From Robiginitomaculum sp. (GTDB taxonomy: Bacteria > Pseudomonadota > Alphaproteobacteria > Caulobacterales > Maricaulaceae), in assembly GCA_002733905.1 (NCBI GenBank), contig NVXK01000003.1:64502-128501 (forward strand): a stretch of 64,000 nucleotides of DNA, given 5' to 3'. A program made the position numbers and the translations under genes. Below the pieces are notes generated by a model. It saw nothing but the letters and a program-made list of their open reading frames with translations. It was not told the origin of the DNA and did not search any database. The stretch's first letter is position 1. The number at the start of each line of letters is the position of its first letter. Shown piece by piece: positions 38,019-47,490 of the stretch.

Positions 38019-38792
38019 TTGACGCAAAGTGTCGAAAAACTAGAAAATTTCTATAATGCGCGATTAGGTTTGGCCGCGCAGGCCATGACGATGCGGAAAC
38101 TGAAGTCGCTATGGCCGCACTTGGATAATAAAGATGTGCTCGGTTATGGATATACACTTCCGTATTTGGACCAATATAAAAAGTCGGCCCATAGATTAAT
38201 CCAAGCCATGCCAATGGGCCAAGGCGCCGTGTGTCAACCAAATAGGCGCGGCAATGCAAGCGTCCTTGTCACTGAAACGGGACTACCATTTATGCCGTCA
38301 ACTTTTGACAATGTCCTCGTTGTGCATGGGTTAGAAGAAAGCTTGGCGCTGGATACATTATTGGAAGAGCTATGGCGTGTGATGAAACCCGAAGCACGGA
38401 TTGTCATTGTCGTAGGCAATCGTACAGGTCTTTGGGCGCGTTCGGACAAAACCCCGTTCGGCGCAGGTCGCCCCTTTAGTCGCTCGCAATTAAACAAAGC
38501 TTTGAAAAAGACGGGTTTCATGCCTTTGGTGCGCGCAGGGTCTTTGTACACACCGCCGCTCAAAATATTGTGTGGCCCCAAGACCAGTTCCCTCATCGAA
38601 ACTTTCGGGGAGACAGTTTGGCCAGGTTTTTCAGGACTTGTACTTGTAGAAGCCGTAAAGCGCCTTTATACGGGACGTATAGTTAAGGAGCATAAGCGGG
38701 TATTGCGACCAAATTTTTCGGGGGCAGTTGGTGCAACAACCAAAGCGTATCAAATTTCAGATATACTTAATCCACCTACAAAAAAATCATGA
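38019..38792 (+). CDS. SAM-dependent methyltransferase, class I fold
   Basis: A 257-residue protein starting with TTG. The N-terminal VEKLENFYNARLGLAAQAM is the conserved beginning of the alphaproteobacterial methyltransferase found beside gloB, which supports the non-ATG start. The SAM pocket is less canonical: DVLGYGYTLPYLDQYK in place of the usual GxG, then LVVHGLEESLALDTLL as the motif II/post-II region. Substrate unknown. The ATG of the chorismate mutase gene overlaps its stop. Confidence 0.8.
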   Translation: MTQSVEKLENFYNARLGLAAQAMTMRKLKSLWPHLDNKDVLGYGYTLPYLDQYKKSAHRLIQAMPMGQGAVCQPNRRGNASVLVTETGLPFMPSTFDNVLVVHGLEESLALDTLLEELWRVMKPEARIVIVVGNRTGLWARSDKTPFGAGRPFSRSQLNKALKKTGFMPLVRAGSLYTPPLKILCGPKTSSLIETFGETVWPGFSGLVLVEAVKRLYTGRIVKEHKRVLRPNFSGAVGATTKAYQISDILNPPTKKS

Positions 38793-39652
38793 CAGAATTT
38801 AAGAATACAACCTCGGGAATTTCTTCTTCAGAGAAAAAAACAACTGAAAAATTATCAATGCAAACAATCCGTACGGAAATCAATCGTGTGGACGCGGCTC
38901 TGCTTGATCTTATTGCGGAACGCATGGAACTTGCCCAAGCCGTGCGTCGCGCTAAATCTGGCGTCGATGTGTGGCGGCCTTCGCGCGAAGAATCCCATGT
39001 TCGCGACCTTGTAAAAAAATCGGGTGAAATTTCGCCTGAATTGGTTTCGCGTATTTGGGCGGAACTGACGAGCGCGAGCCTAACCCTGCAAGGGCCTATC
39101 CGTTTGCATATTTCATTGGCAGTTGATGCCCTGACGGCGCGTGCACTTGTTCGGGACCGTTTTGGCGGCGCTATTCCAACAAACACCTATCCGACAGAAA
39201 GCGCGGCCCTAGCCGCCGCACAAGCCGACCCTGAAGGCGTTGCTGTTTTGCCAGCGCCTGGTGGGATGAATAATTGGTGGACAGCGCTTGGCCCGCAAGG
39301 CGCTGCGTCTGATATGCATATCCTTGCGGGGCTACCGCGTACTGAAGGACAGGTTTGGCCTAATGCCGTCGCAGTTTCTAAGGCAGAAAAACTACCATCA
39401 GGCGATGATCAAAGTCTCCTCTATATCGAAGCTGGAGATATTGGCGCACTGACAAGCCTTCAAACAATTTTAGAAAACGAAGGTTTTACCCCAACATTGC
39501 GTGCAGAGCTTGAAACACTGAGCTTGTATAGTGTCCCCGAATTTGTTGATAGTTCTGACCCTCGTATAACTGCGTTACAATCAAAGTTAAAAACGGTTGC
39601 AGTCGTCGGTATATTGCCTAGCCCGATTCCTAAAAAACGAAACAAGGCTTAA
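38789..39652 (+). CDS. Chorismate mutase (AroQ) with prephenate-dehydratase-like C-terminal region
   Basis: A 287-residue protein. The AroQ domain (residues ~28-110) has IRTEINRVDAALLDLIAERM, VRRAKSGVDVWRPSREE and VSRIWAELTSASLTLQG, including the basic and Glu residues of the active site. The remaining ~170 residues resemble the periplasmic-binding-like half of prephenate dehydratase (AALAAAQADPEGVAVLPAP) but show no TRF-type catalytic motif, so dehydratase activity is doubtful. It overlaps the methyltransferase stop and lies one base before tyrC: tyrosine/phenylalanine branch operon. Confidence 0.85.
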   Translation: MTEFKNTTSGISSSEKKTTEKLSMQTIRTEINRVDAALLDLIAERMELAQAVRRAKSGVDVWRPSREESHVRDLVKKSGEISPELVSRIWAELTSASLTLQGPIRLHISLAVDALTARALVRDRFGGAIPTNTYPTESAALAAAQADPEGVAVLPAPGGMNNWWTALGPQGAASDMHILAGLPRTEGQVWPNAVAVSKAEKLPSGDDQSLLYIEAGDIGALTSLQTILENEGFTPTLRAELETLSLYSVPEFVDSSDPRITALQSKLKTVAVVGILPSPIPKKRNKA

Positions 39653-39653
39653 C

Positions 39654-40601
39654 ATGAGCAAAACATTTCATACGGTTTTGATTGTGGGAGGGGGACTGAT
39701 TGGTTCATCCCTTGCACGGGCATGCATGGAAAATAATGTCGTAAAGCGGCTGATAATAACTGATAAAGATGCAGATGTTCGCTCTCGTTTAAATGCTCTC
39801 AATATTGGCCACGAAGTGGCAGAGTCCGCACAGAGTGTCGCGGCGCAAGCTGATTTGATTATTCTTGCTGTGCCACCCGGCGCAATGACACAAGCATTTT
39901 CGGATTTTGCGGATGTTATAAAACCCGACTGCCTTATCTCTGACGTAGGTTCAATCAAAGGAAAAATTATAAAGGACATTACGCCGCTCTTACCCAAAGG
40001 CGTGGAGTTTATTGGTGCTCATCCTATCGCAGGTACAGAAAACTCTGGCCCTGAAGCAGGGTTTGCCAGTTTATTTACAGACCGTTGGTGCGTGTTAACG
40101 CCTGCCGATGAAAACTCTATCTCGGCGCAAAAACTAAAATCTTTTTGGGAAAAAATGGGCAGTCAGATCGTTTTCATGGACGCGCAGCGACATGACCTTG
40201 TCCTCGCGACGACCTCGCATCTACCACATTTAATCGCATATGCATTGGTCGGTACTGCCACGGATATGGAAACCGTAACCCGTAATGAAGTTGTGAAATA
40301 CTCAGCGGGGGGCTTTCGCGACTTTACCCGTATCGCCGCCTCTGATCCCGTGATGTGGCGAGATGTATTCCTTGGTAATCGCGACGCGGTTCTCGAAGTT
40401 CTTGGCCGCTATATCGAAGATTTAACCGCCCTAAAAAAATCCATCCGCTGGGGCGAAGGGGATGTGTTGTTAAAAGAGTTTACGAAAGCCCGTTCAATCC
40501 GTGACCGTATTGTCGATGCAGGCCAAGAAAGCGCAACACCAAATTTTGGCCGCGATATGCAAAATGATTCCAGTGATACCCCAGATAACAAAGACGGCTA
40601 A
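39654..40601 (+). CDS. tyrC: Prephenate/cyclohexadienyl (arogenate) dehydrogenase
   Basis: A 315-residue NAD(P)-dependent dehydrogenase: Rossmann motif VLIVGGGLIGSSLARAC, then LAVPPGAM, SDVGSIKG, GAHPIAGTENSGPEAGF and the catalytic HDLVLATTSHLPHLIAYAL. It oxidises prephenate or arogenate to the tyrosine precursor. The ATG at 39654 is one base after the chorismate mutase stop; a longer in-frame start upstream overlaps that gene and is rejected. In many alphaproteobacteria a histidinol-phosphate-type aminotransferase lies between the two genes; here it is absent. Confidence 0.93.
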   Translation: MSKTFHTVLIVGGGLIGSSLARACMENNVVKRLIITDKDADVRSRLNALNIGHEVAESAQSVAAQADLIILAVPPGAMTQAFSDFADVIKPDCLISDVGSIKGKIIKDITPLLPKGVEFIGAHPIAGTENSGPEAGFASLFTDRWCVLTPADENSISAQKLKSFWEKMGSQIVFMDAQRHDLVLATTSHLPHLIAYALVGTATDMETVTRNEVVKYSAGGFRDFTRIAASDPVMWRDVFLGNRDAVLEVLGRYIEDLTALKKSIRWGEGDVLLKEFTKARSIRDRIVDAGQESATPNFGRDMQNDSSDTPDNKDG

Positions 40602-40603
40602 AT

Positions 40604-41638
40604 TTATCTAAATGTGAAAAGCGCAATGGGCCCCATCTTTAATTGTCCATTGCGAAGAACAAGTTCGATTTCCTTACGCCCATTTTCATTTTCGTCAATC
40701 GCCCCCAATAAAAGCTTTGCCTGACTTTGTATTGTGCCGTTAATCATACCCGCATCTTTAAGCTTGCCGAGGAGGGGCTTTATATCTTTGAGTTGGATAT
40801 GTAAAATGCCGTCGGGTGCACCGTCTTTAAAAACAATATCGAGATCCCCTGTAAAATCAATATCCCCCCATTTTATTTCCCAATGCTCAACGTGCAATTT
40901 CGCATGACTATCTTGCCAAGACGCAAAACCCTGCTTTTCTAAAATTCCCCAATTGTGTACATTCGCCTGTACTTTAATCTGTGTTATTTTCTGGCCAAGA
41001 ATTGCGTGTAATAAGCCAAGAGCCTGATCGGTAAACACCAAATCATGAGCGTTAAATTCTATGTGTGCAATTGTACCCACCACCTTAATGTCAAGATCTG
41101 TATGCGCCAATCCTAACAATGGTGGCGGCGTGCCGACGAGGGTGTTGATGCGGGTTTTGTCTAGGCTAATGAACGCAGACTTTAATGTTCCACCAAGTTT
41201 TAAAGACGTTTTCGTGTGGATACGTGCAGGCTCGATATCAAACATATAGCGTTGCCCCGTGGGCGCACGCATATCAATACGGGCACTGCCATTATGATCA
41301 ATTTGCCACGAAAGAGGGGTGAGTGTCGCGCTATTTACAGTGAGGTCATCAAGTGTAATTGCCCAATTTTTTGCAGGATCATTGAGTGGGCTTGTTGGTG
41401 CGCGCACAGATATTTCTTGCGACTTCGCAATGATTTGGAACGGAAAGCCCGTAATGGAAAGCCCCTCATGATTGACCAAATATCCTTGGCTTTCAGCGAT
41501 TTTTATCTGCGTTGAAACGCCCTTGATAATTGCGGACCGTAAAAGCAGCCACACCGTAAAAAGAACAGCAAAACAAAAACCCACAAATATAAGAATGCGT
41601 GGTGCCGTAATGAATTTTTTTTTCACCGTTTTACTCAT
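40604..41638 (-). CDS. DUF2125 domain-containing protein
   Basis: A 344-residue protein with one N-terminal membrane segment (ILIFVGFCFAVLFTVWLLL) and a long beta-rich region (LTVNSATLTPLSWQIDHNG, TRINTLVGTPPPLLGLAHT), consistent with DUF2125, an alphaproteobacterial envelope family of unknown function that occurs near tyrC. The ATG at 41638 lies in the second copy of a 14-bp tandem duplication shared with the end of the YdcF-like gene. It is convergent with tyrC. Confidence 0.8.
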   Translation of the reverse strand: MSKTVKKKFITAPRILIFVGFCFAVLFTVWLLLRSAIIKGVSTQIKIAESQGYLVNHEGLSITGFPFQIIAKSQEISVRAPTSPLNDPAKNWAITLDDLTVNSATLTPLSWQIDHNGSARIDMRAPTGQRYMFDIEPARIHTKTSLKLGGTLKSAFISLDKTRINTLVGTPPPLLGLAHTDLDIKVVGTIAHIEFNAHDLVFTDQALGLLHAILGQKITQIKVQANVHNWGILEKQGFASWQDSHAKLHVEHWEIKWGDIDFTGDLDIVFKDGAPDGILHIQLKDIKPLLGKLKDAGMINGTIQSQAKLLLGAIDENENGRKEIELVLRNGQLKMGPIALFTFR

Positions 41639-41655
41639 GGAGTTTTACTCATGGG
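41628..41655. repeat. 14-bp tandem duplication at the YdcF/DUF2125 junction
   Basis: gttttactcatgga (41628-41641) and gttttactcatggg (41642-41655) are adjacent, and a third partial copy follows. On the minus strand each copy reads ATGAGTAAAAC. The upstream copy carries the YdcF stop (TAA, 41645-41647) and the downstream copy the DUF2125 start. Confidence 0.85.
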
Positions 41656-42331
41656 GTTTTACCTTTATGTCATTTGGATTAGCAAGAGCGCTCGGAGGCT
41701 GATTGCTTGGGTGTTTTCCAGGGTCGCGAGCATAGCTTACCAGTAATTTGCCGTATTCTTTGAAGAGTCTTTTCCATTTATCGGTCCCACCCCACCAAGG
41801 TTGGCCTGGGAGAGTGTTTGATTTTACAGGATAGGGGAAAATGGTAATGTTTTGAGCGGCGCTCAATATTTCAACCTTGGCGCGCGGCATATGATAGTCA
41901 GATGTCACAAGTATAATGGTTTCATATCCGAGCGCCCCAGCCCAATTTGCCGTTTGTGCACCGTTTCCGACCGTATCTTCTGCTTCGTAATCAAGATCCA
42001 CACAGCAATTAAATTGCTCAGGAGTAAGCTCTAATAGGGACCGTATTTTTTTGGCACTAATGGCGGGATTTACGCCAGATATAAGAAGGCGTTCGCCCAA
42101 CCCTTGTTCCAGCAACATAGCGCCTGTGGCAAGGCGTCCGCCCCCTTTGCCTGTCAAAACGACAATGCCGTCTGCTTTGGGCATAGGGCTTTGTGGGACT
42201 GCGCGGGATATATGCAATATAAATGCAATAAAGCCGCAAATGAGTAGCATAGAAGCAAAGCCGAATAAGAACCGCAAGAGCTGAAAAATCGCATGTCCTT
42301 TGGTTGGTTTTTTTAAACTTGGTTCGTTCAT
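41645..42331 (-). CDS. YdcF/SanA-like DUF218 membrane protein
   Basis: A 228-residue protein with one N-terminal helix (FLFGFASMLLICGFIAFILH) and a DUF218 domain: DGIVVLTGKGGGRLATGAML, LLISGVNPAISAK, AQTANWAGALGYETIILVTSDYHMPRA. DUF218 proteins such as SanA and ElyC act in envelope or lipid-carrier homeostasis. The ATG at 42331 overlaps the ftsX stop (ATGA); the longer in-frame start at 42373 is inside ftsX. Third gene of the ftsE-ftsX unit. Confidence 0.87.
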   Translation of the reverse strand: MNEPSLKKPTKGHAIFQLLRFLFGFASMLLICGFIAFILHISRAVPQSPMPKADGIVVLTGKGGGRLATGAMLLEQGLGERLLISGVNPAISAKKIRSLLELTPEQFNCCVDLDYEAEDTVGNGAQTANWAGALGYETIILVTSDYHMPRAKVEILSAAQNITIFPYPVKSNTLPGQPWWGGTDKWKRLFKEYGKLLVSYARDPGKHPSNQPPSALANPNDIKVKPHE

Positions 42332-43236
42332 GGGTACATCTCGGACAACAGTGACTTCATGACGATTTGCCATGTGGCAAGACCCGAAATCAATGCCATG
42401 AATAACGGGACAAGAGCCGATAAATATAGGTTTTTTAATCCAAATGTAAATTCAGGAAGGAAAAAAATATTTGTTCCAGAAATTTTAAAAAACATGCTGA
42501 AAATAAATAAAAGCACAAAGGCGGCTAATGCTCCAAAACATCCTGCCAAAAATGCGTTCAGCGCAAAGCGCGTACTAAATAATCGCGCTGTATATTGTGG
42601 CGGCGTGCCGATCTGATGGAGCACATTCATCAATGTTTTTTGCGTTGTGATCCCGGCATGGGTCGCAAATACACACGCAGCAATGATCGCAATGCTAATG
42701 GATAAAAACGCGAGTATGGAAAGTATCTGAATAGCACGTGCACGTGATTCTAAATTTTTGCGCCAATGGGAATGGTCATCAATATCTGCGCGAATGCCCA
42801 ATTGTTCATAACGGGTCGCCAGTTCTCGGACATTCAATTTTTGATCTGCATGTAATGTGACATGTAATAAAATTGGCAGGGCAAGCGCGTCTGGTAAAGG
42901 GGTGTCACCGAGCCATGGGCGCAGTAATTTTTGCGAATGGTCTTTGGACAATATATCAACGTGTTTGACACTTTTGAACGTCAATAGAATGTCGCGTGCC
43001 TTTATGGGTTGTTCTTGTTCATCGGTCAATGATGTTGGCTTTATCTGTATTGTCGCCGTGTCGGTGAGGCCTGCACTCCAATGGGCGCTTGAACGATAGC
43101 TCGCGGACAAGGAAAGCAGGGTAAGTGTTGCAAGAAAGGCAAGAATAGCCAGCACAACAAATAAAGGACTATCCTTGGGCTTGTCGATAGGCAGGATGGG
43201 TTGTGGCTTGGCGAGGGGCAGGCTGTTCTGGTTCAT
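42328..43236 (-). CDS. ftsX: FtsX-like permease subunit
   Basis: A 302-residue protein with one N-terminal helix (LFVVLAILAFLATLTLLSLS), a periplasmic domain (~residues 55-155) and three C-terminal helices, the FtsX topology. The large loop contains LSVRELATRYEQLGI-type sequence and the final segments are FALNAFLAGCFGALAAFVLLF and LVPLFMALISGLATW. FtsEX controls cell-wall hydrolases at the septum. It overlaps ftsE by four bases. Confidence 0.9.
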   Translation of the reverse strand: MNQNSLPLAKPQPILPIDKPKDSPLFVVLAILAFLATLTLLSLSASYRSSAHWSAGLTDTATIQIKPTSLTDEQEQPIKARDILLTFKSVKHVDILSKDHSQKLLRPWLGDTPLPDALALPILLHVTLHADQKLNVRELATRYEQLGIRADIDDHSHWRKNLESRARAIQILSILAFLSISIAIIAACVFATHAGITTQKTLMNVLHQIGTPPQYTARLFSTRFALNAFLAGCFGALAAFVLLFIFSMFFKISGTNIFFLPEFTFGLKNLYLSALVPLFMALISGLATWQIVMKSLLSEMYP

Positions 43237-43946
43237 GATTGCATTCTCTCTTGGAGAAGCGTGCCATTGTTAAGGCGTAAAATCGTTGCGTCTGCGGGAA
43301 TAAGTTTTGTGTCGTGCGTGGCAATAATTACGGTCGTACCGAGCCTGTTTAACTCTACGAATAACCGTATAAGGCGCTGGCCAATATTATGGTCTACATT
43401 GCCTGTGGGTTCATCTGCGATTAAAATGTCGGGTTTGGAAATAATGGCTCTTGCGATTGCGGCACGTTGCGCTTGCCCTCCTGAAAGGGTTTCTGGCATG
43501 GCAGCCATATGATCACCAAGGCCAACCCATTGTAAAAGGCTTATCGCGTCTTGCACATAGTCTGCACGTGGGGTCGCCGTGACACGTAATGGCAGGACAA
43601 TATTTTCAAATACATTAAGATGATCCACCAGACTGAAATCTTGTAACACGACACCCATTCGGCGTTTAAGTGGTGGAATTTGCAAAAGGTCAAGCATGCC
43701 CGTATTCTGGCCAAACACATTAATTTGCCCCGATTTTGGGCGCATGTGCAAATACATAAGCTTTAGTAAACTTGTTTTGCCTGCGCCTGATGGCCCCGTA
43801 ACAAAATTGAGAGAGCCTTGCTTCAGGCTAAAACTTAGATTTTTTAAAATATTGTCACCACCTTGATAGCTAAAACTGACACGTTCAAACGCAATGCACT
43901 CATCCTTGTGTTCAAGATCAGAGGTGTGAATTTGAGGTGTAATCAT
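43233..43946 (-). CDS. ftsE: FtsE ATP-binding subunit
   Basis: A 237-residue ABC ATPase. Walker A is GPSGAGKTSLLKLMY, the signature is LSGGQAQRAAIARAI, Walker B is ILIADEPTGNVD, and the H-loop is VIIATHDTKLI. The Q-loop region VVLQDFSLVDHLNVFENI is FtsE-like. The ATG at 43946 gives the usual FtsE length; a longer in-frame start at 43997 would add 17 basic residues. It is divergent from the zinc-ribbon gene. Confidence 0.93.
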   Translation of the reverse strand: MITPQIHTSDLEHKDECIAFERVSFSYQGGDNILKNLSFSLKQGSLNFVTGPSGAGKTSLLKLMYLHMRPKSGQINVFGQNTGMLDLLQIPPLKRRMGVVLQDFSLVDHLNVFENIVLPLRVTATPRADYVQDAISLLQWVGLGDHMAAMPETLSGGQAQRAAIARAIISKPDILIADEPTGNVDHNIGQRLIRLFVELNRLGTTVIIATHDTKLIPADATILRLNNGTLLQERMQS

Positions 43947-44010
43947 AAGGACTGGACTTTTTAAGTGGAATCGGCATTTTCTATATAAACGAATCAAGTA
44001 TGGAAAGCGA

Positions 44011-44841
44011 ATGAAACTAACGTGTCCAGAGTGTACGACCCAGTTTTTAATTGATCCTAATGCAATTGGATCAAATGGTAGGACTGTGCGGTGTTCGCAA
44101 TGTTCTTCCTCATGGTTTGTGTCTTCGGACCCTGATGTGATGGATTTACGTGATAATGTGAAAGAAGTAAAAAATCAACGCGACATGAGCGATGGGCAAA
44201 AACTGTTTGGGGGTGAAACGCCTGCGCCCAAGACTGCTATTGATACGAGCATTTATGAAAGTTCTGTTTTGGAAAATCATGGCATGGGCGAAGTGGATAC
44301 TGTTGTGGCAGGGGCTGCTGCGATTGCACCACATGCTGCTTTGCGTGACCGCGCAGAGAAAAAGAAAGTCCGTCGTCGCCTGTTGAGTGTGGGCATGATC
44401 TGGATCGTCACATTGGGCATACTCTCTACGGCCGCTCTGGGCGCGTATTTATTACGTGTGAAAATTGTTGAAAAATTCCCTGTGACATTGGAAATGTATA
44501 AAGCCTTCAACATAAATATACCTCTCGCAGGTCTGGAGTTTTACGACATAGAATGGCGATATGGCCGTGATAACGGCATACAAATTTTGTTTGTAGATGG
44601 TAAAATTAAAAACGTGGACGTGAAACCACGCGATGTTACCATGATTAAACTCAGTTTTAAAAACCCGCAGGGAAACGTTTTGGCCAGTTGGGTTGTCGAG
44701 CCTAACCGCTCGATTTTAAAGTCGGGCGAGACGCTTTCATTTTCAACCCAATACGCAAACCCGCCACAAGATGCAACGAAACTCGCGGCAAGTTTCGCGA
44801 GTGAAGATGATGTTGTCATCGAAATTCAGTCAGAAAAATAA
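44011..44841 (+). CDS. MJ0042-type zinc-ribbon protein with DUF3426-like C-terminus
   Basis: A 276-residue protein. The first 37 residues form a CPxC ... CxxC zinc ribbon (CPECTTQFLIDPNAIG, then VRCSQCSSSWFV). One membrane helix lies at about residues 128-150 (MIWIVTLGILSTAALGAYLL), and the C-terminal domain (INIPLAGLEFYDIEW) looks like DUF3426. Such proteins sit beside ftsE in many alphaproteobacteria. Function unknown. ATG at 44011. Confidence 0.85.
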   Translation: MKLTCPECTTQFLIDPNAIGSNGRTVRCSQCSSSWFVSSDPDVMDLRDNVKEVKNQRDMSDGQKLFGGETPAPKTAIDTSIYESSVLENHGMGEVDTVVAGAAAIAPHAALRDRAEKKKVRRRLLSVGMIWIVTLGILSTAALGAYLLRVKIVEKFPVTLEMYKAFNINIPLAGLEFYDIEWRYGRDNGIQILFVDGKIKNVDVKPRDVTMIKLSFKNPQGNVLASWVVEPNRSILKSGETLSFSTQYANPPQDATKLAASFASEDDVVIEIQSEK

Positions 44842-44855
44842 TAGGCCTAGAAGCG

Positions 44856-44883
44856 CTTAATTGGAAACACTCAATTAGAAACG
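44856..44883. repeat. 14-bp tandem duplication at the zinc-ribbon / DUF4175 3' junction
   Basis: cttaattggaaaca (44856-44869) and ctcaattagaaacg (44870-44883) are adjacent; the second contains the minus-strand TAA stop of the DUF4175 gene. Confidence 0.65.
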
Positions 44884-47490
44884 TTCAAGGAGCCGCTCTA
44901 GATAATCACGTTCAATCTGTTCGCGCTCTTGCTCACCTGAGCGTTTGCGGAGCTGTTCTAAGAGGTCCCGCGCCCGTTGACGGTCATCAATGTCAGGAAC
45001 AACTACGTCATCGCCGACACCATTGCCGTCATTTTCACGACCAAAGGGATCGCCTTCGTCGCTAGCAGTCTTGCCTTCTTTTTCATTTTCCTCGGCTAGC
45101 CGTTTTTCTTCTTGGGCATAGAGACCTTGCCCTGCTTTACGAAGTGCATCAATAGCCTCTGACTGTGCGCGCCCTGCACGGAAATATTGCCCGTTTTCAA
45201 GGGCGTCTTGGCTCCCTGCCATAGCGTCTTTCGCGTCTCTTAATGCCTGTTCGATTTTCTTTTTATCATCTTCGCCAATACCGCCACCTTCGCCGTTCTC
45301 TGACGGATCACCGCTAATGCCTTGTTCTAGATTGTCTTCGAGGGCATCAAGAAGGGCGTTAAGGTCGGCCTGTTCGTCGGCAAGTTGCTCCGCAGATTTG
45401 GCCGTTCCGCCTTCGCTGGTTCCATTTTCTTGCCCACTATTTTCGTCTTGGTTTTGCTTTTCGTCACCATCTTCGCGGCCAGCAGATTGTGTTTCGTCGC
45501 GCAACTGTCTTTGTTCACCAAGCAGGTCATTTAATTCTTCCAAAGCTTGTTTTAATTCATCGCTCATACTGTCATCGCTCGGGCCATCACCGCCTTCGCC
45601 AGAGTCTAAATTGATTTGCATATGTTCTAAAAGCTCGGCCAGTTGGGCGAGGGCCTTACGGGCCGCTTGTGTGTCGCCAATGCGGTTGGCTTCGGCAATC
45701 GCGTCCATAAGCTTTTGAATTTCGTCTTGATTAATACTGCCTTCATCGCCGCCTTCGCCGTCACCATTTTTGTCACGTTTTTTGGCTTCTTCAACGGCTT
45801 TCAGCATGAGCTCTTCCATATATCGCTCAACCGCTTTTTCGTAGCGGTCAAATAAAGTATCGATTTCACGTTGAGGCGCACGCCTTGCCATTGCATTGTT
45901 CAGCGCACGTTCTGCCGCTTGCATATCCGCGAGTGCGTCCCCAAGACGGCCAAATTCGGCACGCAGGGCAATTGTCCATAAATCTTCGGGAATGCCAACA
46001 AGCGCGTCTTGATTGCGTGCCCCTTGCAGGCGGCGATAGACATTGCGTAGGCCCATATAAACACTCGGATCATCAAAAATACCTACGGGCTGATCCGTGA
46101 CAATCTCAATAAGTTCTGCTGTTCTTTGCACATTTTTGGGGGCGCGCAATATGGTGCGTTCACGGTTCTCGACGGCGTAGAGAGGTTTGTTTTTAAACAC
46201 CTCGACAGTTTGCGGTTTCAAAATGGGGAGTGGTGCATAGGCTTGTGTGCCTGCGAGCATGAGCAAGCGTTGCTCTGCCACAGCTTTTGCAAGCGGTTCA
46301 ACGAAAATTTTATCAGGGATGATGAATTCCTGCACAGAGGATTTTGCGCTCTGGCCTTTGCCATCAGTCGCGATTAAATGCCCAAGGACAATCTTCCCTG
46401 CCCATTTATGCTTGGTCATATCCAGATTAGCAGGTTCTTTATCCGTAGAACGCACCGAAGAACCTGGAATTGAAATGGGAAATTCTTCTACAAAACCCTC
46501 TTGTCCTTTAAGATGCATTGATAGCATGACGCTTTCAACGCCGAAATCATCTTTAAGGGAATAGGTGAAAATAAGTTTGTCGCGTTTTCCCGCCTCTGGC
46601 ACTTTGTCAAACTCTATGCTTGGCGGTAAATCTGCGCCGACATTTAAAATCCAGATTTGGGACGAACTGCCAATACGGAAACTTGCTTTTGCACTTTTGG
46701 AAATATAAGCACGTGCCTCGAAACTTTTGGGGCCAAGGCGTGTTGGGCGAATGCGGCGTGTGCGCCCTTTCTCGCGAATGATCAGGCGCGGTGCAGATTT
46801 GACACCTGAAATACGTGCGACAAATTCGGAACCTTCGGGGGCGTGAATCGTGTTACTTTTCTTGAAATAACTCGGCGGACGATTCGTATATTCTGGCGGA
46901 TCAATCCATGCTTCATAGGCCGCATTTTTAGCACTTATGCCAGACATCCAACCAGGGGTTAGACTTGCGCGAATGCGCTCATAATTATCACCACCACCAA
47001 ACATGGCCGCCGCAACAACTAGGCACGGCACTGCGAAACGAAGATAATATTTATCCATCGGCGCAAGAGCAGGGCGCAGACGCGAAGGCGCGGCTTGGTT
47101 TACTTGTGCTCTGGCCACGTCCAAATGGTGTTGCCACGCAATATCATCAGAACCCGATGAAACAAGGGCGGAGCTATCCGTGATCGTGTCGAAAGGGCGA
47201 TGTTTGAAATTATTATCAAGTTCTACACGGCGTCGGGCTTGGGATGTGTTCGGTTTAAGGCGTTTGCGTGCGTGCAAAACACACCACGTAAATACGGCGA
47301 GCGTAATGGCCAAAGCGACCCCACGCCATGGGTCGCCAATGAATTGCCAAAGGCCGCTAGACGCCCCGACAATGAATAATAACAACAAACACACACCAAG
47401 TGCCAAGACAGGCGCATAGCACTCCCACAGCAATTGCCGATAGGCACGTGCGGTTAGGCGCTCAGCGCGTTTTGTCATGATTGAGCTCAT
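44875..47490 (-). CDS. Large membrane protein of the TIGR02302/DUF4175 family
   Basis: An 871-residue protein with two N-terminal helices (VLALGVCLLLLFIVGAS and GVALAITLAVFTWCVLHA) and a third near residue 150 (YLRFAVPCLVVAAAMF). A long periplasmic region follows, with beta-sandwich features (YEAWIDPPEYTNRPPSYF) and a C-terminal third that is coiled-coil and low-complexity, rich in Glu, Asp, Gln, Gly and Asn. TIGR02302 members are found near argH/lysA in alphaproteobacteria; their role is unknown. Confidence 0.88.
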   Translation of the reverse strand: MSSIMTKRAERLTARAYRQLLWECYAPVLALGVCLLLLFIVGASSGLWQFIGDPWRGVALAITLAVFTWCVLHARKRLKPNTSQARRRVELDNNFKHRPFDTITDSSALVSSGSDDIAWQHHLDVARAQVNQAAPSRLRPALAPMDKYYLRFAVPCLVVAAAMFGGGDNYERIRASLTPGWMSGISAKNAAYEAWIDPPEYTNRPPSYFKKSNTIHAPEGSEFVARISGVKSAPRLIIREKGRTRRIRPTRLGPKSFEARAYISKSAKASFRIGSSSQIWILNVGADLPPSIEFDKVPEAGKRDKLIFTYSLKDDFGVESVMLSMHLKGQEGFVEEFPISIPGSSVRSTDKEPANLDMTKHKWAGKIVLGHLIATDGKGQSAKSSVQEFIIPDKIFVEPLAKAVAEQRLLMLAGTQAYAPLPILKPQTVEVFKNKPLYAVENRERTILRAPKNVQRTAELIEIVTDQPVGIFDDPSVYMGLRNVYRRLQGARNQDALVGIPEDLWTIALRAEFGRLGDALADMQAAERALNNAMARRAPQREIDTLFDRYEKAVERYMEELMLKAVEEAKKRDKNGDGEGGDEGSINQDEIQKLMDAIAEANRIGDTQAARKALAQLAELLEHMQINLDSGEGGDGPSDDSMSDELKQALEELNDLLGEQRQLRDETQSAGREDGDEKQNQDENSGQENGTSEGGTAKSAEQLADEQADLNALLDALEDNLEQGISGDPSENGEGGGIGEDDKKKIEQALRDAKDAMAGSQDALENGQYFRAGRAQSEAIDALRKAGQGLYAQEEKRLAEENEKEGKTASDEGDPFGRENDGNGVGDDVVVPDIDDRQRARDLLEQLRKRSGEQEREQIERDYLERLLERF

